Part shown: positions 1-5,385 of the stretch, piece after piece
How positions within the stretch are numbered: the first letter of the stretch is position 1
How the letters are laid out: every line of letters begins with the position of its first letter
Assembly: GCA_000431775.1 (NCBI GenBank)
Contig: FR888217.1
Span: 31,209-36,593, forward strand
Length of the DNA: 5,385 nucleotides
Direction of reading: 5' to 3'
Source: Clostridium sp. CAG:413
GTDB lineage: Bacteria > Bacillota > Clostridia > Oscillospirales > Acutalibacteraceae
The notes under the pieces: generated by a model
What the model was told of the DNA's origin: nothing
The model's input: only the letters and a program-made list of their open reading frames with translations
The model's database searches: none
Position numbers and translations under genes: made by a program

Positions 1-328
1 CGTCAGTGCATATTTTAAGCAGGAAATCCGCGTCGCCCGTTATATAGTGGCACTCGATCACCTTCGGATGCTCCTTGACATACTCGATGAGGCAGTCGTT
101 AAATTTCGGGTGCTCCATGCTGACAGATATAAATGCGGTCATGTCAAGCCCCAGCTTCTCTTTATCTAGCACAAGGGTATACTGCTTGATGATACCCGCG
201 GCCTCGAGCTTCTTTATCCGCTCGATTATCGCCGAGACGGACATATTCACCTTGCCGCCTATGACCGAGGCATTTTCCCTTGCGTTAGCCTTGAGACATT
301 CAACTATTTTTGCGTCGATAGCGTCCAA
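1..328 (-). CDS. Lrp/AsnC-family transcriptional regulator, 3' end outside window
   Basis: This is a DNA-binding regulator of the leucine-responsive/feast-famine family, which usually senses an amino acid and acts as a dimer or octamer. The 109 visible residues begin MDAIDAKIVECL, the usual first helix. A winged helix-turn-helix follows at about residues 17-50, with recognition helix and wing around SVSAIIERIKKLEAAGII. From about residue 62 the RAM/AsnC ligand-binding domain begins, and its typical GDADFLLK strand is at residues 98-105. Family members are about 150-160 residues, so roughly 45 C-terminal residues lie outside the window. I chose the TTG at 328-326 because no ATG or GTG precedes the conserved first helix and a GGAGG sits 8 nt upstream (341-337). 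A good promoter lies just upstream, implying a very short leader. The gene is divergent from the acetyltransferase at 402. Family assignment is confident; the effector and targets cannot be read from the sequence. Confidence 0.93.
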   Translation of the reverse strand, partial: MDAIDAKIVECLKANARENASVIGGKVNMSVSAIIERIKKLEAAGIIKQYTLVLDKEKLGLDMTAFISVSMEHPKFNDCLIEYVKEHPKVIECHYITGDADFLLKICTD

Positions 329-336
329 AATGACCA

Positions 337-341
337 CCTCC
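337..341 (-). promoter_or_regulatory. Shine-Dalgarno site that fixes the TTG start of the Lrp-type gene
   Basis: On the minus strand GGAGG is followed by an 8-nt spacer and then TTG at 328-326. No other start codon in this frame is better placed, so this site supports the non-ATG start. Confidence 0.8.
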
Positions 342-351
342 GTATAACAGA

Positions 352-380
352 ATAATAACCTAAAACTCAATTTAAGTCAA
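352..380 (-). promoter_or_regulatory. Sigma-A-type promoter of the Lrp-type regulator
   Basis: Minus strand: the -35 box TTGACT (380-375) and the -10 box TATTAT (357-352) each differ from consensus at one position, with an exact 17-bp spacer. The expected start is an A at about 345, giving a leader of about 17 nt that holds little more than the ribosome binding site. The promoter occupies most of the gap to the divergent acetyltransferase gene. Confidence 0.75.
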
Positions 381-401
381 TAAAAACGGGAGAAAAATAA
401 A

Positions 402-851
402 ATGAATATAAATTTCAGGAAATTCAGGGAAAGCGACCGTGAGGATTATCTCCGAATGGCGAATTCCTTTTATTCGCCGCCCGCCGTGCTCCATAAGCCC
501 GACGAAGCGGTATTCATCGCAAACTTCAATGAAGCCTTGAAGCCCGACGGCAGGCTGATAGCCTATATCGTCGAGGCGGACGGCAAGACTGCCGGCTTCG
601 GCTTCTCGTCTCTCAAATTCGAGACGGAGGTCGGCGGCATGACGCTGTGGCTTGAGGAGCTTTACATCAAGCCGGAGTACAGAGGCTGCGGCATCGGCGG
701 CAGCTATTTTGAATTTGTCAAAAGCGAATTCGGCGGCAAGGTCAAGCGCATCCGCCTTGAGGTCGGCCCCGAAAACGTCGGCGCTATCAGACTCTATGAG
801 CGCAACGGCTTCGACTTCCTCGACTACCGCCAGATGATCATTGATTACTGA
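402..851 (+). CDS. GNAT-family N-acetyltransferase
   Basis: A 149-residue single-domain acetyltransferase that would transfer the acetyl group of acetyl-CoA to an amine on a small molecule or protein; the length is normal for the family. The acetyl-CoA pyrophosphate-binding motif A is seen at about residues 84-105: the strand LEELYIKPEY leads into R94-G-C-G97-I-G99, matching R/Q-x-x-G-x-G. Motif B follows at about residues 119-138, with N125, A128, Y132 and the terminal NGF. The N-terminal half (FRKFRESDREDYLRM) is the usual beta1-alpha1 opening. The start is the ATG at 402 with a modest GGGAG about 8 nt upstream. It is transcribed alone, divergent from the Lrp-type regulator and convergent with the DUF3783 gene, overlapping its end by 14 bp. 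The family is clear; the acceptor substrate cannot be predicted. Confidence 0.94.
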   Translation: MNINFRKFRESDREDYLRMANSFYSPPAVLHKPDEAVFIANFNEALKPDGRLIAYIVEADGKTAGFGFSSLKFETEVGGMTLWLEELYIKPEYRGCGIGGSYFEFVKSEFGGKVKRIRLEVGPENVGAIRLYERNGFDFLDYRQMIIDY

Positions 852-1206
852 GCCTTGTCTGCTCGACGGCGAGGCGCTCCAGCTCCATCTCTTCAAACAT
901 TTTAATTGGAGTCCACGAGGCGTTCGTCTCGGTCAGCACAGCTTTATAAGTGATATCCGCCCCGCTCTTTTTGAGCATAGTAAGCACGGAATTCATATTG
1001 CCGCTGCCGAGCCCGCACATGATTATCATGCTCTTGTCGGGCGCTTCGTCCGCGTAGCTGCCCACGGCGCTGCCGGATATATCGCGCAATGCGGTATCAT
1101 ACAGGCTTTTATCCACCGCCGTGACCCGCAGCTTATTCACCGCCGCCGCGCGCTTCACAGCCGCCTCGGCGCTGCGTGACAGATTAAAGGTCAATATTTT
1201 TTTCAT
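838..1206 (-). CDS. DUF3783 domain-containing protein
   Basis: A 122-residue cytoplasmic protein of unknown function. It opens with a short strand (MKKILTFNLS) and a helix. The middle carries the strand MIIMCGLGSGNMNSVLTML, where family members usually have a similar CG-F/L segment. The C-terminal third has the signature YKAVLTETNASWT followed by an acidic helix (FEEMELERL), the pattern I recognise from DUF3783 proteins of Clostridia. There is no signal peptide or membrane segment. Two in-frame GTG codons upstream (1218 and 1215) would add four residues but lie within the Shine-Dalgarno AGGTGG (1220-1215). That site is 8 nt from the ATG at 1206, so I prefer the ATG. The gene is convergent with the acetyltransferase, with overlapping ends, and divergent from the mannosidase operon. 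The domain call is from recognition of its C-terminal motif; the role is unknown. Confidence 0.85.
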   Translation of the reverse strand: MKKILTFNLSRSAEAAVKRAAAVNKLRVTAVDKSLYDTALRDISGSAVGSYADEAPDKSMIIMCGLGSGNMNSVLTMLKKSGADITYKAVLTETNASWTPIKMFEEMELERLAVEQTRLSNQ

Positions 1207-1214
1207 ACATTTCA

Positions 1215-1220
1215 CCACCT
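1215..1220 (-). promoter_or_regulatory. Shine-Dalgarno site deciding the DUF3783 start
   Basis: AGGTGG on the minus strand lies 8 nt upstream of the ATG at 1206-1204. Two in-frame GTG codons overlap it, which makes them unlikely starts. Confidence 0.7.
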
Positions 1221-1226
1221 GAGATC

Positions 1227-1255
1227 ATTTTATCACAAGCTTACCGCCGTGTAAA
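1227..1255 (-). promoter_or_regulatory. Promoter of the DUF3783 gene
   Basis: Minus strand: the -35 box TTTACA (1255-1250), a 17-bp spacer and the -10 box TAAAAT (1232-1227) each match consensus at five of six positions. A TG one base upstream of the -10 gives an extended -10. The expected start is about 1220, so the ribosome binding site would sit at the very 5' end of the mRNA. The -35 box falls inside the inverted repeat at 1245-1262. Confidence 0.6.
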
Positions 1256-1262
1256 TACGGCG
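1245..1262. promoter_or_regulatory. Perfect inverted repeat in the divergent control region, possible operator
   Basis: CGCCGT-GTAAAT-ACGGCG: two perfect 6-bp arms around a 6-bp AT-rich centre, a shape usual for a dimeric repressor site. It covers the -35 box of the DUF3783 promoter. It would also lie between the best, though weak, -35 (TTACCG, 1241-1246) and -10 (AATAAT, 1264-1269) boxes for the mannosidase operon. A protein bound here could affect both genes. There is no flanking T-run, so it is not a terminator. Operator function is inferred; 6-bp arms can arise by chance. Confidence 0.35.
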
Positions 1263-1277
1263 AAATAATAATTTCTA

Positions 1278-1294
1278 TGCCGAGCGATTCGGCA
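1278..1294 (+). promoter_or_regulatory. Small leader hairpin just upstream of the mannosidase ribosome binding site
   Basis: TGCCGA-GCGAT-TCGGCA forms a perfect 6-bp stem with a 5-nt loop. It ends 4 nt before the AGAGGA Shine-Dalgarno (1299-1304) of the gene starting at 1309. In the mRNA it could influence ribosome access or 5'-end stability; as DNA it could be a second binding site. Only the symmetry is seen; the role is inferred. Confidence 0.3.
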
Positions 1295-1308
1295 GAATAG
1301 AGGACAAG

Positions 1309-2589
1309 ATGAAAATACCCGACTGCGTTAAAGCAAGAATGGACGAATACTGCAAGGTCATTGAGAAGCACAGCGAAAAGCTCGCCGCTCTCTATCGCAA
1401 CTGCTACCCGAACACGCTTGAGACGGCGACGGAAATTGACGAGGACGGCACGGTGTTCGTGCTCACAGGCGATATCCCCGCCATGTGGCTGCGCGACTCG
1501 ACCGCCGAAGTGTCGCATTATATCCCGCTCGCAAAGGATAACGCCGACATCCGCAAAATAATCACGGGCGTTATCAGGCGGCAGCGCCGATACATCGCCG
1601 CCGAGCCATATGCCAACGCCTATAAAAAAGAGCCCGACGATTTTGAGCCGTTCCCCGACACGCCGCAGAATGATCCGATAGTGTGGGAGCGCAAATACGA
1701 GATAGATTCGCTCTGCTACCCCCTGCGCCTTACATATCTTTATTGGCAGGCAACGGGCGACGCCGCCGTGCTCGACGAGAGCTTCATCGAATGCGCCGAG
1801 ACGGTTATCGCGCTCTGGCGCACCGAGCAGCATCATTTTGAAAAATCCCCATACAGATTCAGCCGCGAAACACGCAGCTATCACGACACGATACACAATA
1901 ACGGCATGGGCGAGCCTGTCGCCTACACGGGCATGACCTGGTCGGGCTTCCGCCCGAGCGACGACGCCTGCAGCTACGGCTACCTTGTGGCGTCGAATAT
2001 GTTCGCCGTGGTGGAGCTTGGTCACCTTGCCGAGATGCTTCTCTTTGCCGGCGACAGCAAGCTGCTTATCGACGACTGCCTCGCTCTGCGCGACGAGATA
2101 GACAAAGGCATTCGGGATTTCGCCGTTGTGCAGCACGAGAAATACGGCAGTATATATGCTTGCGAGGTGAACGGCATGGGCGACTATTATCTCTTTGACG
2201 ACGCCAACGTGCCGAGCCTTCTCTCCGCCCCCTATCTCGGCTACTGCTCCGCAGAGGACGAGATATACCGCAACACCCGCCGCTTTATCCTCAGCAAGGA
2301 TAACCCGTATTATTACGAGGGCAGGTTTGCGCGCGGGGTAGGCAGCCCCCACACGCCGAGCGGCTATATCTGGCACATTGCGCTGTCAATGCAGGGGCTC
2401 ACCTCCGACGACGGCAACGAGGTGCGGGAAATTCTCCGTATGCTCGAAACGACCGACGCCGACACGGGCTATATGCATGAGGGCTTCTGCGCCGACGACC
2501 CGACGAAATTCACCCGCAGCTGGTTCAGCTGGTCTTGCGCTCTCTTCGCCGAGCTGGTCGAGAGAGCCGTTGACACGGGTATGATATAA
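1309..2589 (+). CDS. GH125 exo-alpha-1,6-mannosidase (metal-independent, DUF1237 family)
   Basis: A 426-residue glycoside hydrolase of family 125, full length for the family. Members have an (alpha/alpha)6 barrel and release alpha-1,6-linked mannose from the non-reducing end by an inverting, metal-independent mechanism. Family blocks are seen in order: DIPAMWLRDSTAEV (55-68), RRYIAAEPYANAY (93-105), YEIDSLCYPLRLTYLYW (130-146), MTWSGFRPSDDACSYGY (209-225), NVPSLLSAPYLGY (300-312), GVGSPHTPSGYIWHIAL (343-359) and GYMHEGF (387-393). From memory of the characterised clostridial and pneumococcal enzymes, D218 and E391 correspond to the general acid and base. There is no signal peptide or membrane segment, so it should work in the cytoplasm on imported manno-oligosaccharides, for example from N-glycans or yeast mannan. 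The start is the ATG with AGAGGA 4 nt upstream. The Gfo/Idh/MocA gene follows 19 bp later in the same operon. Confidence 0.95.
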   Translation: MKIPDCVKARMDEYCKVIEKHSEKLAALYRNCYPNTLETATEIDEDGTVFVLTGDIPAMWLRDSTAEVSHYIPLAKDNADIRKIITGVIRRQRRYIAAEPYANAYKKEPDDFEPFPDTPQNDPIVWERKYEIDSLCYPLRLTYLYWQATGDAAVLDESFIECAETVIALWRTEQHHFEKSPYRFSRETRSYHDTIHNNGMGEPVAYTGMTWSGFRPSDDACSYGYLVASNMFAVVELGHLAEMLLFAGDSKLLIDDCLALRDEIDKGIRDFAVVQHEKYGSIYACEVNGMGDYYLFDDANVPSLLSAPYLGYCSAEDEIYRNTRRFILSKDNPYYYEGRFARGVGSPHTPSGYIWHIALSMQGLTSDDGNEVREILRMLETTDADTGYMHEGFCADDPTKFTRSWFSWSCALFAELVERAVDTGMI

Positions 2590-2596
2590 AAACAAC

Positions 2597-2602
2597 GGAG
2601 GT
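2597..2602 (+). promoter_or_regulatory. Strong ribosome binding site of the operon's second gene
   Basis: GGAGGT with 6 nt to the ATG at 2609, within the 19-bp gap after the mannosidase stop. It is closer to consensus than the mannosidase's own site, so the dehydrogenase may be translated at least as well as the first gene. No separate promoter fits in the gap. Confidence 0.8.
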
Positions 2603-2608
2603 AATCAA

Positions 2609-3676
2609 ATGAAAAAATGGCGAGTAGGAATCATCGGCATAGGCGGCATATTCAAGGGCTCACACATTTGGGAGTATCTGGAAGATGAAAGGCTCGAGGT
2701 GGTCGCTCTCTGCGATATTATCGAGGAGAGAGCTACGGAGATAAGGGACAAGCATTTCCCGAACGCCGCAGTCTACACCGATTTCAGAGAGCTGCTCAAG
2801 GATGAAAGCATCGACTCTGTCGATATCTGCACCCCGAACTATCTGCACTCGATAATCGCCGTTGCGGCTTTTGAAGCAGGCAAGCACGTCTTCTGCGAGA
2901 AGCCTGACGCCGTCAACGTGGAGGAAGTGCTCAAGATGAACAGAGCCGCCGAGAAAGCAGGAAAAACTCTGATGATAATGAGAAACAACCGCTTCAGCCC
3001 GGCCTCGCAATATGCCAAAAAATATATAGAGTCCGGCGCAATGGGCGATATCTACTGCGGCCGCTGCGGCTGGCAGCGCAGACGAGGCATCCCCGGCAAG
3101 GGCGGCTGGTTCACCACCAAGGCGCAGTCCGGCGGCGGTCCGCTTATCGACCTCGGCGTCCACATGATAGACCTTGCAATTTGGCTCATGGGCAGCCCGA
3201 AGCCCGTCACCGTCACCGGCAGCACCTATTGCAAATTTGCCGACAGTGACACGAGCGACTCCGTTAACTCCGACTTTGGCGACAAAGTCAGCGGCGGCAC
3301 ATTCGATGTGGAGGATCTCGCAATGGGTACCATCAGATTTGACAACGGCGCTCAGCTCCAGATAGAATTCAGCTGGGCTTCCAACATTAAGCAGGAGAAT
3401 CGCTTTGTGGAGCTCAGAGGCACCAAATCCGGCCTTACATGGCGTGACGGCGATGTGGAGGTATTCACCGAGATGCACGGTCAAGGCTGCGACATTCACC
3501 CGTCAAACCTGCAGCCCGAAAAGAAAGAGCACGTCTTGAATCTTATCAACTTCTATGATGTGGTCATTGACGGCAAAGAGCCTGTATTCAAGCCGCAGCA
3601 GGGCATCGACATGATAAAGATCCTCTGCGCTATCTACAAATCCGCCGAGACGGGCAGAGAGGTCGTCCTCGACTGA
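2609..3676 (+). CDS. Gfo/Idh/MocA-family NAD(P)-dependent oxidoreductase
   Basis: A 355-residue cytoplasmic dehydrogenase of the glucose-fructose oxidoreductase/inositol dehydrogenase family, normal length. The N-terminal Rossmann domain (about residues 1-120) shows the dinucleotide loop GIIGIGGIF (7-15), D36 in VVALCDI at the end of beta2, and the hallmark CEKPDAV (96-102) with catalytic-type K98. The C-terminal alpha/beta substrate domain carries RRRGIPGKGGWF (157-168) and GGGPLIDLGVHMIDLAIWLMG (175-195). D181 and H185 are at the positions usually involved in catalysis. There is no twin-arginine or other signal peptide, unlike periplasmic Gfo enzymes. It follows the mannosidase by 19 bp and ends at a strong terminator, so the two are co-transcribed. 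This suggests a sugar or polyol substrate in mannoside metabolism. The family is certain; substrate and direction are not readable, and NAD versus NADP is unsettled, though D36 leans to NAD. Confidence 0.95.
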   Translation: MKKWRVGIIGIGGIFKGSHIWEYLEDERLEVVALCDIIEERATEIRDKHFPNAAVYTDFRELLKDESIDSVDICTPNYLHSIIAVAAFEAGKHVFCEKPDAVNVEEVLKMNRAAEKAGKTLMIMRNNRFSPASQYAKKYIESGAMGDIYCGRCGWQRRRGIPGKGGWFTTKAQSGGGPLIDLGVHMIDLAIWLMGSPKPVTVTGSTYCKFADSDTSDSVNSDFGDKVSGGTFDVEDLAMGTIRFDNGAQLQIEFSWASNIKQENRFVELRGTKSGLTWRDGDVEVFTEMHGQGCDIHPSNLQPEKKEHVLNLINFYDVVIDGKEPVFKPQQGIDMIKILCAIYKSAETGREVVLD

Positions 3677-3689
3677 TATAACCGAAAGC

Positions 3690-3723
3690 AAAACGGACTT
3701 CCCGAAAAGGAAGTCCGTTTTTT
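3690..3723. terminator. Bidirectional intrinsic terminator between convergent genes
   Basis: A perfect 13-bp stem (3690-3702 with 3709-3721) around a 6-nt loop CGAAAA, followed by a run of six T on the plus strand (3718-3723). It lies 13 nt after the dehydrogenase stop and ends the mannosidase operon. On the minus strand the same stem ends in TTTT and lies 14 nt after the metallo-hydrolase stop at 3738, so it can serve both transcripts, more strongly on the plus strand. Confidence 0.93.
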
Positions 3724-3737
3724 GTATTATTCACATA

Positions 3738-5030
3738 TTAATAGCCGCTGTTGTCGTAGAAATAGCCCTTCTGAGCGAAATACTCTGTCGATATCCGGCC
3801 GTCCCTGACGGTGAATACCTGGGTGCAGTCGCCCGCGTAATAGATATTTTCCTCACCGAAAAGCTCGGTCAGGTATTTGACATTCTCGCACTCGGTGGTT
3901 ATGCCGATATAGCGACACTGCGGCACGAGCAGCTTCTTTGCCATGACGTTGCCGTAGATATTCCTGTCGTCATTTATGAGATGATGGGCGCACTGGAGAT
4001 ATGTGCAACCAAGCGAACGCTTGCCGTAGAGAGCAAGCAGCGCCTCGCCGTTGGTCTCCTCCGCGTCGCCGAGGAATATGACCGAGCAGTCGTCAAAGGT
4101 TATCTTCACAACGCTCGTGGTCTCGTTGACGCTGCGATATGCCGCATCCTTGCCCGCACGGGTCGAGCGGGGCAGGATATCCTCATGGGTGGTGAGCACC
4201 TCAAGCTGAGCGTCTGGGAATTTGACGGTCTGACCTGTATGGAGCTTCAGATATTTGCATTCGGGGGCGTATTCGGCAATACGGCTTCTCATAAGAGTGG
4301 TGCAGGGGTTGTCATAATCCTGCAAGGTTATCGACGGGATATTGAAAAGCGCCCTTTCAAGGGTTATGCGTTTGCTCTCGCGCTTAAGAATTTTGAGAAA
4401 GACGTCCATATGATCGTCATGGTTATGGGTGCAAAGCCATGCGGCGATGCGGATATTCCCGCCCTTCTCGGTGTTGGTCATCGCCTCAAGACGAGCCATG
4501 AATTCGTCGCACGCATCCTCGGTCGCCTGCTCCATTTCGCCGCCGTCAACAACGATAACGGAGTTGTCGCGCAGGCGCAGCGCATAGAGCATACCACAGT
4601 CGCAGCTGTGATAACGCACCATATCGCCGTAGCGCAGTGAGAACTGCATCAGGGCTGTATCGCCGCGCACATCATCCTCGGGGTCGTTCATTTCGGCGAG
4701 CGGGCTGCTTGAATTATCGAGAATTATCCTTGCCTGCTGCTTCTCGGCGGTGAGATATGTATAGATAATGCGGTCGCCGTTCTTAAATTCGGCGAAGATA
4801 TTGCCGTTAAACTCCCTGCGGAAGGTCTCGGCTCTGCCTGTCGCGGCAAGGGCGGAGAGGAAGTCACGGAAGCCCTTTGCGGTCACGTCCTCGAGCACGA
4901 GCATATAGGAATCCTCGCTGCTGCCGTGTTCATCCTCAATGGCAAGACCCGCCCCACAGTTCAGCGGCTCGCAGGCAGCCCTGCCGAATTTGTCAACGCC
5001 GAGCAAAGCCCAAAATTCATCTGTTCTCAT
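3738..5030 (-). CDS. MBL-fold (ComEC-like) metallo-hydrolase with an uncharacterised N-terminal module
   Basis: A 430-residue protein in two parts. Residues 1 to about 130 are a module I do not recognise; it includes FAEFKNGDRIIYTYL (79-93) followed by a RIILD strand. From about 130 a metallo-beta-lactamase fold of the ComEC/Rec2 C-terminal type is seen: VIVVDGGE (158-165), the metal motif T-H202-N-H204-D-D206-H207, NETTSVVKI (302-310, like the N-x-x-S-hydrophobic motif), FLGDAE (319-324, D322 a bridging ligand) and a late CAHH (348-351, H349/H350). All expected metal ligands are present, so an active hydrolase, possibly a phosphodiesterase or nuclease, is likely. There is no signal peptide or membrane segment, so it is cytoplasmic and not a competence channel. 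The start is the ATG at 5030 with AAGGAG 6 nt upstream. It stands alone with its own promoter. Substrate unknown. Confidence 0.88.
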   Translation of the reverse strand: MRTDEFWALLGVDKFGRAACEPLNCGAGLAIEDEHGSSEDSYMLVLEDVTAKGFRDFLSALAATGRAETFRREFNGNIFAEFKNGDRIIYTYLTAEKQQARIILDNSSSPLAEMNDPEDDVRGDTALMQFSLRYGDMVRYHSCDCGMLYALRLRDNSVIVVDGGEMEQATEDACDEFMARLEAMTNTEKGGNIRIAAWLCTHNHDDHMDVFLKILKRESKRITLERALFNIPSITLQDYDNPCTTLMRSRIAEYAPECKYLKLHTGQTVKFPDAQLEVLTTHEDILPRSTRAGKDAAYRSVNETTSVVKITFDDCSVIFLGDAEETNGEALLALYGKRSLGCTYLQCAHHLINDDRNIYGNVMAKKLLVPQCRYIGITTECENVKYLTELFGEENIYYAGDCTQVFTVRDGRISTEYFAQKGYFYDNSGY

Positions 5031-5074
5031 ATAATTCTCCTTGTAAAATCAAATTACCGAACTTTCCGCAGATA

Positions 5075-5104
5075 ATTATATAACTTTTTACAAGGGCGTG
5101 TCAA
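5075..5104 (-). promoter_or_regulatory. Near-consensus promoter of the metallo-hydrolase
   Basis: Minus strand: a perfect TTGACA (5104-5099) and a perfect TATAAT (5080-5075) with an 18-bp spacer. The predicted start is about 5067-5069, giving a leader of about 38 nt to the ATG at 5030. The strength suggests sigma-A-dependent, possibly constitutive, expression. No clear operator palindrome overlaps it. Confidence 0.85.
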
Positions 5105-5116
5105 CATTATTGCGGC

Positions 5117-5151
5117 AAAAAAGCCGAGGCTCGGGATGAGTCTCGGCTTTT
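5117..5151 (-). terminator. Intrinsic terminator of the ABC ATPase transcript
   Basis: The inverted repeat 5119-5132 with 5138-5151 forms a 14-bp stem with one mismatch (A-C in the minus-strand RNA) and a 5-nt loop. On the minus strand it is followed by a T run (5122-5117). It starts 11 nt after the stop codon at 5163, separating that operon from the metallo-hydrolase gene. Confidence 0.9.
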
Positions 5152-5162
5152 GAGATATTCGG

Positions 5163-5385
5163 TTACATGAGCACCTTGGAGAGGAACTCTTTGAGGCGGG
5201 GATTCTGGGGGTTAGCGAAGAACTCGGCGGGGGTATTCTCCTCCTTGATGACGCCCTCATCCATGAAGATGACGCGGGAGCCGACTTCCTTGGCGAAACC
5301 CATCTCGTGGGTGACGACAACCATCGTCATGCCGGATTCGGCAAGCTCCTTCATAACGTCGAGCACCTCGCCGACCATCTCGGGG
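5163..5385 (-). CDS. Polar amino-acid ABC transporter ATP-binding protein, C-terminal part only
   Basis: The last 73 residues of an ABC ATPase that powers uptake of polar amino acids (GlnQ/ArtP/TcyC type). The visible part begins [15 protein letters not shown], which in this family directly follows the Walker B and D-loop (DEPTSALD). Next come the H-loop in [13 protein letters not shown], then [36 protein letters not shown], the typical C-terminus of this subfamily. Family members are about 240-250 residues, so the Walker A, Q-loop and signature motif lie beyond the window edge. It ends with TAA at 5165-5163 and is closed by the hairpin terminator, so it is the last gene of its operon; the permease and binding-protein genes are presumably upstream, outside the window. 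The subfamily is confident; the transported amino acid cannot be told from this part. Confidence 0.92.
   Translation of the reverse strand, partial: PEMVGEVLDVMKELAESGMTMVVVTHEMGFAKEVGSRVIFMDEGVIKEENTPAEFFANPQNPRLKEFLSKVLM

Noticed and set aside
75..347. 90-codon open frame on the plus strand opposite the Lrp-type regulator
   Set aside because: Antisense to a well-supported Lrp/AsnC coding sequence.
330..359. Plus-strand promoter for the acetyltransferase (ATGACC with AATAAT or TAATAA)
   Set aside because: The spacing is 15 bp for the better -10 box, and the 17-bp option has a poor -10. No candidate was good enough to list.
372..896. 174-codon open frame on the minus strand covering the acetyltransferase
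   Set aside because: The plus-strand GNAT motifs are clear, and this frame overlaps both real genes.
1241..1269. Plus-strand promoter for the mannosidase operon (TTACCG, 17 bp, AATAAT)
   Set aside because: The -35 box matches only three of six positions, too weak to call as a feature; it is mentioned only in relation to the inverted repeat.
1225..2376. 383-codon open frame on the minus strand opposite the mannosidase
   Set aside because: The plus strand encodes GH125 family motifs from end to end; the antisense translation has no recognisable domain and arises from the codon bias of the real gene.
2660..3499. 279-codon open frame on the minus strand opposite the dehydrogenase
   Set aside because: It lies wholly within a full-length Gfo/Idh/MocA gene on the plus strand, with no family resemblance of its own.
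3981..4640. 219-codon open frame on the plus strand opposite the metallo-hydrolase
   Set aside because: The minus strand carries the metal-binding motifs in the right order; the plus-strand frame is antisense with no recognisable domain.
5054..5320. 88-codon open frame on the minus strand overlapping the ABC ATPase and its terminator
   Set aside because: It is the ATPase gene read in another frame, runs through the terminator and into the metallo-hydrolase promoter, and has a low-complexity serine/arginine/proline composition.

Overview
The window looks like a chromosomal segment from a member of the Bacillota, most likely a gut or rumen Clostridia of the Oscillospirales type. This is an inference from three things: moderately GC-rich coding sequence beside AT-rich intergenic gaps, strong AGGAGG-type ribosome binding sites with sigma-A-like promoters, and gene families common in that group (DUF3783, GH125, Lrp/AsnC regulator, stand-alone ComEC-like metallo-hydrolase, polar amino-acid ABC ATPase). 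No mobile element, CRISPR array, tRNA, rRNA or phage gene was seen.

Layout, left to right. (1) 1-328, minus: the N-terminal two thirds of an Lrp/AsnC-family regulator that starts at TTG and has a well-formed promoter just upstream. (2) 402-851, plus: a small GNAT acetyltransferase, divergent from the regulator. (3) 838-1206, minus: a DUF3783 protein whose 3' end overlaps the acetyltransferase gene by 14 bp. (4) 1207-1308: a compact divergent control region with two small inverted repeats and a good minus-strand promoter. (5) 1309-3676, plus: a two-gene operon of a cytoplasmic GH125 exo-alpha-1,6-mannosidase and a Gfo/Idh/MocA dehydrogenase, closed by a strong hairpin terminator at 3690-3723. 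(6) 3738-5030, minus: a two-part protein with a ComEC-like metallo-beta-lactamase domain, with a near-consensus promoter upstream and the shared terminator downstream. (7) 5163-5385, minus: the C-terminal end of a GlnQ-type ABC ATPase with its own terminator.

The clearest functional unit is the mannosidase/dehydrogenase pair. The mannosidase would trim alpha-1,6-mannose from imported manno-oligosaccharides inside the cell, and the dehydrogenase probably acts on a sugar or polyol in the same pathway. The other genes are separate transcription units with no obvious link to that pair. I found no convincing previously undescribed system. The items most worth a second look are the mannosidase/dehydrogenase pairing, the palindrome in its divergent promoter region, and the uncharacterised N-terminal module of the metallo-hydrolase.
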